Under the pieces are notes generated by a model. The model was not told where the DNA came from. It did not search any database and saw only the letters and a list, made by a program, of their open reading frames with translations. From Sanderia malayensis (Eukaryota > Cnidaria > Scyphozoa > Semaeostomeae > Pelagiidae), in NCBI GenBank assembly GCA_013076295.1, contig RQOL01000772.1, forward strand, positions 62,001 through 126,000: a stretch of 64,000 bases of DNA, read 5' to 3'. Of this stretch, positions 35,756-47,111 are shown piece after piece (positions within the stretch are counted from its first letter, which is position 1; each line of letters opens with the position of its first letter). The position numbers and the translations under genes were made by a program.

Positions 35756-36479
35756 TTCTTTTGCAATATTGCCAATTTTTTATCCAGCTTGCGACAGAAA
35801 AGTGCTACAATTATATCAACATCTAAATTAAGCATATCCAAATACACAATTAAATAATAATAATGAAAATAATAATAATAATAATAATAATGATAATAAT
35901 AATAACAATTATAAAAGGCATTTATATTGCGCCATTTATCCACGCGGCTCAAAGGCGCATACACAATGTTCATAAAACTAACAAAGTGATATAATATACA
36001 GTTACAAAGAATGCTAAGAGGTTGTGTGTAAAATGAATAAAATCTAATTAAAATATTCTTGAAATGCGTCTTCAGTCTACTCTTAAAAGTGTTAAAAGAA
36101 TCCACTGCTCGCAGCATGAATGGGCAGTCTGTTCCAAAGAAGAGGAGAGGCACCTGTAAATGTATTCCCAATTATAATTACCAATAATAATTGTATCCTT
36201 CATTGCTGAAACATATCTCAAAGATAGGTAAAAAATGTTCATGCTGTAAGCATCAAGCATATAAATTGTTATCAATTTCAGATTATTTAGATAAGCAAAA
36301 GTTGAGTATATGATACTAGCACGAGTTTTATTTATCAATGAGAAGTAACGATTTTGATAGCCGTTTCTTAAATTCAATATACAAATTTTGTTAAAATTAT
36401 AATTATTTTTTATTTGCTAGAACTATAGAGTCGAATTCGCAGATTTTGAATCTGCTTTTGTTTTTTCATCTTATGAATA
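35756..36479. other. Intergenic region with ATA microsatellite
   Basis: Contains an (ATA/ATG)n microsatellite at about 35857-35912, joined to a GCGCCATTTATCCACGCGGC segment. That arrangement looks like the end of a dispersed short element. No gene is visible; the minus-strand frame across it is a low-complexity tyrosine run. Confidence 0.45.
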
Positions 36480-36760
36480 ATTGTTGAGTTACAAGCCGTT
36501 TTTTCCCCACACATTCGTGATACACTCCGAGGACTGGGTCTAGACTCCTATGACATCATTGCAGGGACCCTGTCTCTTTCCCGTACTGAAGCAACAAGTT
36601 TGACAATGAGTTTCTCCCAAAAGACGATAATTTTTTTCGGTTTTTTAGTCTAATAGTTAAATATTGGGCGCCCGTTAAAATCGGTCAAATGCTGTAAAAT
36701 TGTAACGCAAAAAGTCCATGTAGTGGCTGTACAATCTGTGGGCACGGCGCGGTCCCCGGC
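36480..36760. mobile_element. Fragment of inverted-repeat element family A/B
   Basis: Shares with elements A and B the blocks GGACTGGGTC, CTATGACATCATT, CCGTACTGAAGCAACAA and TGTAGTGGCTG, in the same order. The termini are missing and it is more diverged. Confidence 0.6.
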
Positions 36761-37272
36761 TTCAGTTGTGGAGAACAGAACGAAGACAAACACGTCGAAT
36801 AAATATGTACAAACTGATATATCAAATACTAATAAAACGTGAATACAAACGCGTGACATTGGGGATGAACGTAAAAACAGAAGTCGAAAACATTATGATA
36901 AGAAGATAAGATATACTCGGAGTCTGGAAACTAAGGAACTAATCTCAATCATGTGAACTGACAGTAGAACACACATGATGTCAATCATGAGTGTTCTACT
37001 TGACATACTTGGGCCGACCAAAAAGCTAATCATGCGACTGGTCTATTAGCTGGGCGAAAATTTTGTCTCGAGCAGCTTTATAACAGAACAGAAGCCTAGC
37101 ACTTCAATAATGAATTCAGCTTTAACTGAAACAAAACAACATAACAAAATGAATGACAGCACTACGCTATTTTAAGATTCCAAGAAAATAACTACTGGAT
37201 GATAAAATAACAATAACTAGAACTAAAATATTGGTAACAAAACAACAAGAAAGCAAAATTATGCGTACTAGC
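36761..37272. other. Intergenic, no gene seen
   Basis: AT-rich. A short inverted pair lies around 36949-37000 (AATCATGTGAACTGACAGTAG and a related complement including TCATGAGTGTTCTACTTGACA). Otherwise I see nothing. Confidence 0.35.
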
Positions 37273-38312
37273 ATCTGTTTCATGGGTTTGGAAATCCCAA
37301 AGTACCATGCTTGATAGCAACGTCCATCGCATTATAGAAAGCATCTTTTGATCTATGTATTGTTGGCAAGCGCATAATCTGCATACAAGCTGACGCTGTA
37401 GCATATATATGTCGTGCTTCTTCTGGTAGATAGTTATTTAATAGATATGTTCTGCTTGTCCTGTCGTCGTGACTTGGAAATTCTTTCAGTAGAAAACATC
37501 ATAACAGCAGTTATCCGCCCGCCACCAATCATTTCAGAATCCTTTACATCTTCATCGATGTATTCAAAAAACCAATCCAGAGCAATGTGCTCTGGTAATG
37601 TATCGGAAATATTGTCACAATGTTCTTAAATTGTCTTGATAGAGCAGCTGCTTGCAGATCGAGTTAACAAACACCCTCTCTTCGATTCCACAGGTTCGAA
37701 TACCCTGTGCAAGTTCTCCGATTTCTTCTCGCCTGGAAGAAATTAGCTCACTGTATATGATTTCCAGTATAAAAGCATCTTTATTATGCATGCCAATCTT
37801 GTTCGCGATTGCCCAATGACAAGAATTTATAATTTTCCAATGAACATCGCTTGCATCTGAACTAAAAAAGAAGCTTCATTTAGCTGCTGCATTTAGAGGT
37901 ATGTGATGCTTGCATGGGTGAACTGATATGGTCTCCTTAGATTCTCCAAACATTGCCGCAACTACACAGGGTGCTGTGTAGTTGCATAGTTGGTATTGAG
38001 TCAGGGTGCAACTACACCGGGTGCTATAGTTGGTATTTAGTCAGGGGGACATTGTTGAATTTGCAGGTGTGCTATCAGCATCCCAGCGAGGCGCATGTAA
38101 AACAGCTTTGTTGAGTCTTTGCTGGGAACTAAATTCTTTTGGTCACCCTCAAATAAATTATGTGTCAACTCACCCATTGCCAGATGAAAGTATTCTGCAG
38201 ACATGGCTCCACCGTCTAGTCCATCTTCGTTTTCGAACCTGACCTCCAATGTTTTTTGAGACCTGCCCCATCTTGAACCTGTCACTTGTAATAGCGGAGA
38301 ATATCTTGCCAA
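37273..38312 (-). pseudogene. HECT-domain ubiquitin ligase remnant
   Basis: The upstream part (38037-38312) matches the start of a HECT N-lobe: LEVRFENEDGLDGGAMSAEYFHLAM, then LFEGDQ and MRLAGMLIAH. About 620 bases further on, near 37385-37420, another frame has ATASACMQIMRLP, which aligns with the HECT C-lobe around its catalytic Cys, followed by DAFYNAMDVAIKHGTLGFPNP and a stop near 37280. A middle piece (about 37500-37620) reads LPEHIALDWFFEYIDEDV. The pieces are in different frames, with no clean splice sites between them that I could find. It resembles G2E3-like HECT proteins. It is either a decayed gene or one spliced in a way I cannot resolve. Confidence 0.6.
37959..38044. repeat. Short tandem duplication with hairpin
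   Basis: GCAACTACACA and its complement TGTGTAGTTGC flank a 6-base loop. A second, imperfect copy of the CAACTACAC-GGGTGC and TAGTTGGTAT block follows directly. It lies between the HECT lobe remnants. Confidence 0.55.
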
Positions 38313-38915
38313 ATATTGACCCTGTCTATAGTTAATTCTTCATATTGATTAGACTGCTTTTGTTGGCAAATATATCCAGCATTGATTCCAGATTATCGGG
38401 GCTCGCTACTTCCTTGGTACTTGCATTTGGGAATTGTCAATGATGCAATTTGCAGCTTCTTCTAAAGTATCCGTTTTCTGTATAGCAGCATCAATGCTAT
38501 CTGCTTTCACGTCAGGGAATAACATCTCTAATTGCAACCTCCATGTCCGCTGAGTTGTACCATTTGAACCAGGAAGGATGATAATACAGATGAATGTCCT
38601 ATGTACTCATCTTCGTCACTCGAAGCTCTGTCTTCCACATGAATATTCGTGTTGCCTGTGGTGCATGTCATTAAATGGAGTTGCAACTGCTTTGCAGCCA
38701 TTCATGCCAAATCTTGTCAGCACATGCTGAAAAAAGGCTTTCTGACTTATCTGCAAAATCTTTTGTCGCAAGCACGGTTGATTCCATTCCTTGGCAGTAT
38801 GTAGTAAGCTTCGTCCAGATGCTGCACTTTAAACCTTCAGATAGGATTTCTTTTTAGCTTGCAACATATCTCTGTCGTTTGATGCCATAATTATGTTTAT
38901 CTACATACAGCGCTT
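38313..38915. other. No clear gene; possible upstream part of the HECT remnant
   Basis: Minus-strand frames here are short and interrupted. They may be the decayed N-terminal part of the HECT gene, but I recognise no domain. Confidence 0.3.
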
Positions 38916-39055
38916 AAGTTGATCAGTTGAAAAGAAAAAACAAACATCAAATCTCAATACACTCACCACCAACAACTAAGCTATAATATTCATTTCCAAA
39001 ATCACTTCTGTAGTATTTACAGTATCATGTGTGGGTACATTGTCAATCAGATACT
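38916..39055 (-). pseudogene. Relic of CPPED1 exon 1 3' end
   Basis: This stretch resembles 41128-41270, the end of CPPED1 exon 1 plus the start of its intron. Shared blocks include CAGTTGAAAAGAAAA, ATCTCAATACA, ACTCACCACCAACAAC, AAGCTATAAT and TGTGGGTACATTG. It has small indels that break the frame. No other CPPED1 exon accompanies it. It is an old partial tandem duplication, about 2.2 kb from the source. Confidence 0.7.
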
Positions 39056-39731
39056 TATAGTCCTCGGTTAAGCTACTGATCAAAATGATCACTCACTAGA
39101 TCCATTTCCTTTCCAGAATCCCAACTGCTTGACGCACAATTAGTGTGCAAATAATTCACACGCTCTAACATCCCTCTTTCAAGCCTAACAGAAGATAGTT
39201 TGCACCGATAAAAGATCTGAAATAAGATCTCTCTCTTTGAAATGATTTTCCAAATTATCCGAGGCTTCCTTAGCACTTTTTGCAGAACGAACATAAATCT
39301 GAATGCTCGGTATACTGATAGACAAATCGTGGCTAACGCAATATTCTCCCTTCGTTGAAATTTCTATCGGATGTCATTGTTCTCAAACTGATTAGTGGAG
39401 AGTACGAGGAGGGTCTATGTTTGAGAGAAAAAGAACGAGTGATTTTTCGTCGATGCAGGAGGTGGGTAGGTAAATGTAGGTGAGGTGATGCACGAAGCTG
39501 GTGAAGACTTGAGGGTGTTATAAAACCCAGGACAATTGCTGTATAAGACCCCACAGGTGTTAGAACGGTTAAATTATCTTAGTTTTCGCTCTGATAGAAT
39601 GCACATCCAATGAGAATAGTAGATTATAAAGGAAGCGTCTTTAATATTGTAAGTGTCAATCGATAACTCTATAATAGCAAGTCAATTTTTCATAATAGCA
39701 AACAACACCATTGATATGATATACAAAAAAT
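39056..39731. other. Intergenic, 3' flank of CPPED1
   Basis: I see no gene. The minus-strand frames at 39073-39294 and 39333-39554 have no recognisable domain or context. Confidence 0.35.
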
Positions 39732-42700
39732 TCAAGGTAAAGGTGTATCATCCTGCAAAGATATCTCGTTAGGAAAGCTGTCAAAATCATAATATTTATG
39801 ATCAACATGATTTTCAAAAACCCTCACAATCCTCATCCCTGCTTTGTCATTACCAAGTTGCAAACCTATTGCACTTGTGATAACCATTTCCAAATCGCCA
39901 TCTTTGCCAACATCATTTTTGTGATAATGGCCTGCAAAAACATGTTTGACGCCTGCAGTCTTCAGTCTCGTGATTATTTTTTCTCGTAGACATTTTTCAA
40001 TATTGAAATAGTCTTCATCCTCATCAGGCGTGTCATGAAACAATGGAATGTGTTGTAAAACAATTGCATGTTTATATGTTTTAGCTTCAGCTGCTTTTAA
40101 TTGCTCTTCCAACCATAGATCATGTTTGGCATGCAATTCAGGAACCTTAGATGCATCTTTATGAAACTGGTTGTTGATAACAATAAATAATACACCTATT
40201 AAACAAAATAATTGCTTTGATACTCCACTAAAATTGTTTTATGCATCCATTAAACATTTAATCAACAACAAAAGCATGATTATTTTATCAATAAGGAGCT
40301 ATGTCAGAATCTCCCAACAAAATCTTGAGATCTTGAGCATTTACAATGTTGATAATATTCATAATGATATTATTATCATCCTTATGAAAATACACTGAAA
40401 AGAAGGTGAACGTGGCACATAGAATGGCCAATGCACCCCACCGATGGCTGATACTCCACAAACTTATTTTCTTATAAGAAAGGGATCCTTCACTCATTAT
40501 GTGACACACTTTTTGGCAAAATTTCTGCAAATACCCCGGGGTGTGGCAGTGATTAGAGCAGGAACTGATTGAGGCAAAAGAGAAACTATTTCAATGAAAT
40601 GCTTTATGTGAAATTTTTCACTGCACTACATAATGGTATTACTTCAGCATGTTCCTATCCTATAACACTCCATAACAAAAGCCACTACCCCCACTGCTGA
40701 GTGTAACGTAATGGTTGAATGATCCCAAACAGACCTTCACAGTGAGTACTCCAGTTTCTTAAGACATTAGAAAACTTCAGAACCTGAGTGCGTCAAAAGC
40801 TTCCTAGAATTTTTTATCTTTTTCTGAAAATATCATTAATGGGCAAAAGGATGAAAACAATTTTTTGCCTCAAGTAATGCATTTCTTAACTTTTTCCAAT
40901 TTTTGAGTACTAGTTTCTTATAAACAGAAAAAAAAGGTGAACATAATTTGGATTCAGATCCACAAAAATCTCAGCTCATGAAATCAAAATTTAACTTTCA
41001 CAAGCTAGTTGGATCAAGTTAAACCATTTAAACCATTCTTCTTAATCTTACTTGCTGACGGTTAGTATCTATGACTGCCTTTTGAGAAATAGACTGAGGC
41101 CTCCTTCAAAACTGGCAAGGCAATCTAATCAAAGTTCATCAGTTGAAAAGAAAAACAAAAATAAAATCTCAATACAATTAACTCACCACCAACAACAAAG
41201 CTATAATAATCATCTCCAAAATCATTTTTGTAGCTTTTTACAGATTCATCTGTGGGTACATTGCCAATATCGTGATTACCAGGCATACATAGTAATGGTA
41301 TATCTTCATCGAGAACTTTCATGCACTTCAAAAAATCAACTTTTTGCAGATCATGCATTCTGGTGCCAGGGTCAGCATCAACCAAGTCTCCACACATGGC
41401 TACAAATTTTGGGCGAGGTTTTAAATTGTTAATGCATTGGAAAGCTTTATTTGTAAGATCTATTTCTTTATCCCATGTTATGTCACTCTTGTCAACACCA
41501 TTCCAGTTGTCAATCAAACCAAACTGTGGATCTGCTGCCTGTACGAAACAAAATGGGCCTTGCCAGTTCTGCTCTTTATCCATGGTAAAACCTTGAACTA
41601 ATCGGTTGTCTGGTCTCAGACGACCAAAGGAGACATTATATGGAGTCACATCGTGGACAAAAGTCGATACTGCTTCTTCATGTCGTTCTTTGTGAATCGT
41701 GTCGTGATTCTTCGTGAGTCATGTCGTATTCATTCGTGAATCGTGTCGTGATTCTTCGTGAGTCATGTCGTGATTTGCTGCCACCTTAACGACTCGACTC
41801 ACGAAGATTTTTAATGACCGTGTCATGTCTCACCGATCACTTGCATCAGATTGATCGTGATCAGTCAGAATCAATACTGATTCTCTACAACTGCAACAAC
41901 ATTTCAATCACATCAGCACGTACGTGTTTTAAAAAATGGATGACAAGGATTAACAACAACAAGGATCGAGTGGCTTCCATTCTGAGAAATGCTCTTAGAG
42001 AGTTGGAGGGCATAAACTCTAATGAAAATTAACCTCGTCTACCACCTCCACCTCTTTCAACTGGCCTTCCACGACCAACTTTGGGTAGAAATGCTGCTTC
42101 TCAAGATTTTAGGTAGGCTACCTAACTAGCTTATTTTTTATGCAAAGCTACCTGTTTTTAAATGGATAGCGTGAAATGCCTTCCTGCAGTTTACAATAAC
42201 CTTCCTGCAGTTTACAATAACCTTCCAAACTTGCTGTTCTACATTTTTGTTTTATATTGTTTTGTTCACAATTTTTAGGAATGCATTTCCAAGTTTGGCT
42301 GCAGGAGGAAAAAGGCCCCTTCCAACCAAAAGAACAAAAAAAATTGTTTTCTACTCCTAGAACATTTTTTCAACCAAAGGAGACATGGACAAAATATTTT
42401 TGCTTGCTGCCAAACCCAACAGATGACAAAGTTCCATCATTCCTTGAGCTGAACAAGATGAACAGAATGGAAGCCACTCGATCCTTGTTGTTCTTATAAT
42501 ACAAAACAAATCCAATAATACAACTCATCCCGTTGATTCAAATAATATGCCTTAATTAATATGCCTTAAATTGTTATTGTTGTTATTACCTATTATTATT
42601 ATTACTATCGATTTTCTTTAATTTTAATTCATTTTTCATTGATTATTCTTTTCTTTTATTTTATCTTTTTTTGTCATTATGGGCTGATCTTCTACTTAAT

Positions 42701-43305
42701 ATCTTTATTATACATTTGAAACATATTTGTGTATATTTTACTTTTATCTATTTTTAACACGTCACTGAGGTCATATGGCTTCGATAGCTCTTTTCAGAGA
42801 TCTTTCCATATGTCCTTCAGCAATAACTTTGTAAATTGATGTAATACCTATATTCTTCTCTGTTTGATTAAAAGTTAACTTAAATATTCATTATATCGTT
42901 TTTTCGTATCATTGTAATTAAATATTGTTATTGTTGAAAAATACATGAAATTGGAAATTGGAAATTGGAAATTCTTATCCTTGTCCTCCATTTTTAAAAA
43001 CACGTACGTGCTGATGTGATTGAAATGTTGTTGCAGTTGTAGAGAATCAGTATTGATTCTGACTGATCACGATCAATCTGATGCAAGTGATCGGTGAGAC
43101 ATGACACGGTCATTAAAAATCTTCGTGAGTCGAGTCGTTAAGGTGGCAGCAAATCACGACATGACTCACGAAGAATCACGACACGATTCACGAATGAATA
43201 CGACATGACTCACGAAGAATCACGACACGATTCACGAAAAACGACATGAAGAAGCAGTATCGACTTTTGTCTACGATGTGACTCCATAACATTACTGCTA
43301 TCCAT
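39732..43305 (-). CDS. CPPED1: CPPED1 calcineurin-like phosphoesterase, first exon interrupted by a transposon
   Basis: CPPED1 is a cytosolic metallophosphoesterase (serine/threonine phosphatase) that targets AKT1 in mammals. Exon 2 (39732-40195) and most of exon 1 (41187-41632) hold the family motifs: ADPQFGLID, MCGDLVDAD, MPGNHDIGN, VLQHIPLF and FAGHYHKND. A 1.65-kb element with 6-bp target repeats splits exon 1. Upstream of it, 17 nt (43289-43305) give ATG and the first codons, MDSSNV. Without the element and one target repeat, the CDS is 927 nt, 308 residues, in frame throughout (human 314). In the present state, translation could begin at the in-frame Met at 41583 (MDKEQNWQGPFC), which keeps the whole catalytic domain, if a new promoter or 5' exon is used. 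The gene is divergent from RNF217. Confidence 0.9.
41639..43288. mobile_element. 1.65-kb transposon in CPPED1 exon 1, 290-bp inverted repeats
   Basis: Ends TATGGAGTCACATCG and CGATGTGACTCCATA, flanked by ACATTA at 41633-41638 and 43289-43294. The inverted repeats run about 290-300 bases each (to about 41942 and from about 42990). They contain an internal direct repeat of GATTCTTCGTGAGTCATGTCG. The middle kilobase has only short frames (41814-42032 and 42257-42499), no transposase I recognise, and a TTATTATTATT microsatellite near 42580-42605. The 6-bp duplication and TAT ends fit what I recall of the IS3EU superfamily, but that is tentative. It is probably non-autonomous. Confidence 0.88.
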
Positions 43306-44498
43306 GATTATGATTCTTTTGAAAAGAATAAACAACAGACCATGCAATCAATCATCGAAACTAAAGAAAAGGAAAACAGAACAGTGGCGCAGACGCAGTG
43401 AAATTGCCACTCTGTGAAAAGCGGACACGGCGCATCGCATGTGACTTCTCCCCCCTTCCCACCACGATTTTTCCCAGATTTTCAATTCAAGTCCCTGCCA
43501 TTTCGCGACTATGTACATATACCCACGGGAACTATCCACATAATCACCCATAACAATAACAATTCATCTTTTCAAACCTGCCAAGTTTAAAAAGGCTGGC
43601 ATGGTTTACATGTCTTGCGCTTGCCGGTGTTGTGCTGTAAGAGCCACCGATGGCCGTGTACCGTACCGTACTAAAAAGTATTGAGGTGGGGCACGGCACG
43701 GCACACCACAATAAAAAGGGTAATCACATGTAAGCGAAAGAGAGGGGCAGGGCACTTAGTCTACTGTGGTTAAAGCACCGTGTGCGCCTTTTATATATAA
43801 AACTTAAGGCCCGCAAGCGTTTGGATTCCGACGGAGCCTCCGATCCGAGAAATCTCTCAAAAAAGGCTTTTGGAAATCACCACAGAACAGTGCTTGAAAA
43901 TAATGTATGCTGATTTACGCAAATTCGGCTCATTCTGAACTATCATTTGTTGAAATTTATGCACGTGACTCAAGCACCCTACATACCACTCAAGCACCCA
44001 CTGTTCCGTAACACTGCTTCCAAAATTAACACAATGGCAACAAAACTGACCTGAGGCAAAGAGGATTATGATTACGATGCAGAATTAAAATAGAATGATG
44101 TAATTTGAGTGACGTAAACTGATGAAATAAAAAGGAAGCAAAAGAGAAGAATGCTGCAAATCCCATCCCTCTTTCCCAGGAAGTTGCGTGAAAAGCAAAA
44201 GTCGTTGCGTCATTTCTCAAAATAACACTGCATTTGGTGGGATATATAAATAAAAATCCCAGATCCTCTCGGGCGACTCAAGTCGACAAGGGATAAATAA
44301 CAGCGGTTTGCTGGCTGCAAAGTTCACGTTCTTGATGCATGAAGTAAAAGTCAAATAGAATAACAACTGGACTGGACGTGCACATGTCGGATAACCTGCT
44401 GCTGAAGTTAGCTGGGTTGTATAAATTATTTATTTATTTATTTAGGCCCAGAGAGCGTATTCTGCATGTAAAAAGTACAGCATACATACACAACAACC
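43306..44498. promoter_or_regulatory. Divergent intergenic region between CPPED1 and RNF217
   Basis: About 1.2 kb between two head-to-head genes. It has a GTACCGTACCGTAC microrepeat near 43660, a GGCACGGCACGGCAC run near 43688-43704, a TATA-like stretch at about 43790-43801 and the stronger TATA candidate at 44243. No coding exon is recognised. Confidence 0.45.
44243..44250 (+). promoter_or_regulatory. TATA box candidate for RNF217
   Basis: TATATAAA followed by TAAAAATCCC, about 250 bases before the RNF217 start codon. Position and sequence fit a TATA box; the transcription start is not verified. Confidence 0.45.
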
Positions 44499-46243
44499 AT
44501 GACAAGTAAAGAGCGATCTCACACAAAGGCAAAAAGAATATATTCATCATTTCCTCAAAGAAGAACATTGAAGGAAAATGTACAGCGTCCGTCTGTCATC
44601 GAACGTTCCGTGAGTTTGAATTCGACAAACTCGCCAATCTCCTCACGATGTACAAACAACATGGATGGTCAGATTTTAACCACCGAAAATATCAGCGTCA
44701 TATTCCCGATATTATCATTTCAGAAAGCCAAATCAAAAGCCAACTCCGCAGTACAATGCTGTGAAGTATCAAGCAATGTTGAGTCAGAAGTTCCAGTTGA
44801 AACAGCTGTGAACTATGCAGAATGTAAAACGGAGAATGCAGCGCAATCTCGTGAAGCATGCAATGAAAACAAAACCAAGGAGAGCCAAGATGAACATCTT
44901 GAAGATGGTGGTTTTCAACAAGATTCTGGTGAACAGCAATCACACTCATGCACAGATAACAAAGACACAGCTACAGATGAAGATTGGAATGATGTTAGCC
45001 CATCGAGTTCTATAAGCCTTCACAAAAGAAGAATTCAAGTAGGAACTTCTGTTGCAGATTTCCCAACTCTTCCTGATGATATATCAAGCCTTGATAACGA
45101 TGGTGAAGGGAGTTGGTATAGTGAGGACTTTGGTGAAAGGATGGGCAAGGGACTATGTGAGATATGCTATGTTGCAAAAGATGACTCCACTGAATGTCTG
45201 AACTGCAATAATTTACTTTGTAAAGAATGTATCCAGGAGCATGTGAAAACACAGATCACCGAAGGCTTTACAGTTATTTACTGTCCTGCAGAGTCTTGTG
45301 TTCGAGTTTTTAGTGATAATGAGGTTGAGGAATTGTCCAGTGAATTTGCAGAGCTCTACATAAAGAACAAGGTAGACACTGAAAACAATCCAAGAAAAAA
45401 GACATGCCCTGGTTGTAACAAGATTCACAGCTTTCCAGAGCCAGAACCTATTCCATCAAAAGACATATGTTCCAACTGCAGTCTCCATTGGTGTGTTAAA
45501 TGCCACGCACCATGGCATATTGGCATGAACTGTGCTAAATACCAAAAAGATGTTGTTGGCAAGGGCAAAAAAGCACTGAAAGTATGGGCAAAGAGCAAGG
45601 GAAAAAAGAATCCAAATGCAAGAAAATGTCCACATTGTCGCTTCTTTATCGAAAGGAGTGCAGGATGTGATCATATGTGCTGTACTCGGTAAAGTATTCA
45701 TTTCAATTTTCATTATTAAGGGGACACGGCAAAGAAAGAGGCATATGAGGGGCATGATGCCAGGGTAATGCCTAATGTTAGCAGAAATGTGAGGGAGACA
45801 TTCCACCCAACCTGTTATGCCACTGAATTTATTACCACATTTATGACACTAAATGCCATATTCACTTATTTGTACTGCCTAGTTATTAATGTCCTACAAA
45901 TACTGTACCACCACCATACCAGGTCTAAATACTGCCTTTCTAATAATTTGATTTGATGTTATGTAGTTGTGGTACTGATTTTTGTTACCAATGTGGAAAA
46001 AAGCACAGAGAAGCCTGGATACTTGGAGATCACTATAGCAGATTTGGATTCTTTGGATGCAAATACAATTTGCAAGCTGATAGACCCGCACTGAGAATAG
46101 CACTCAGGTCTGGCTTTTTGTTTGGAACAGTTTTAGTCTTGCCAATTGCTGGCGGCTTGCTGGTATCTGCAGGCTGTATAGTCCTCGCCATGAGCCCAAT
46201 TTGGTTACCAGCTGTTATAATAAAGAAGAAATGCCTGAAGTAA
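44499..46243 (+). CDS. RNF217: RBR-type E3 ubiquitin ligase, RNF217-like
   Basis: RBR ligases take ubiquitin from E2 onto a RING2 cysteine before passing it to substrate. Two exons (44499-45688 and 45967-46243) sum to 1467 nt, 488 residues. The first 220 residues are a low-complexity acidic/serine-rich region. RING1 starts near residue 222 (CEICYVAKDD, CLNCNNLLCKECI, YCPAESC). The IBR follows (CPGCNKIHSF, ICSNCSLHWCVKCHAPWHIGMNC). RING2 is split by the intron: KCPHCRFFIERSAGCDHMCCTRCGTDFCYQCG; the cysteine in HMCC is the likely catalytic residue. The C terminus has FGCKYNLQADRP and one hydrophobic segment (about 450-475), like the membrane anchor of RNF217. The stop lies 75 bases before the duplicated block begins. 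Confidence 0.93.
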
Positions 46244-47111
46244 TGATGGCAAATTCACTCTACTATACCACATGGCAGATTTAATGTACCCTTGTTGTAT
46301 TTACTAGAACTTAACAAATTACTCATATCCTCACATTAACATAAGAATGCAGCTAAAATGGTTAAAGAGGACAACAGCAATGATCAGTACCAAAATATTA
46401 ATCAAGCTTGTTACTATTGTATATTTTAATGTGTTTTTGGTAAAATTTTATTTGTTAAGTTATTTTGATTCTAATTTTATGATCTCCAGAAATGAGACAG
46501 TAGCTTGCAAATCTTAGATTTTGGGTTCAGATAACAACCGGTGATAAGAATTTATAAAAAATTGATTTAGTGTCTTTGAAGAGGGCAAATATAAATAAAT
46601 CTAACAGAGAACATCAAACAGAATCATCTAATGTATGGCATTGTATCTGTAGACAAATTGCTTTTTTGTAAATGAATTTTCTAATTTCAAAATTAGTCTT
46701 AAAAGCATGCTTTAAGTTATTATTTAATAGAAACTAATATGTTTGTGCTCAAAAGCTGTTTTTCATCCTATTGGTTCTAAACCTTTCTCAATCATATTTA
46801 TACAGTCCTGACTGATATAACTTGGAAAGATGCACCATGCTTCAGTATCAGTGGGATGTAATGTCATAATGACAGGGAGATTACATAGGATTGAGTTCAA
46901 TTTGCTCAATTATTGATGCGTTTTGGACAATATTATTCACCAAGCTTTTATATAGGTGTTTGTAAAATGTCCACATGTAAAAGTCTTACAATGGTCATAA
47001 TAGAAGTACTTACACTTTATTGAATAATTGTGAACTATTTACAAATTACACTTGAAAATGGTTGGTTTCCGCAAAAAAATAAAAAAATGTACTTCATGCA
47101 GCTTGATTCAT

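Noticed and set aside
35668..36171. 167-codon minus-strand frame
   Set aside because: Overlaps the CSGALNACT last exon and a microsatellite that yields a tyrosine run; low-complexity chance frame.
41639..43288. TA target duplication for the CPPED1 insertion
   Set aside because: A TA-only excision leaves the reading frame broken, while the 6-bp ACATTA repeat gives exact frame restoration and family-length protein.
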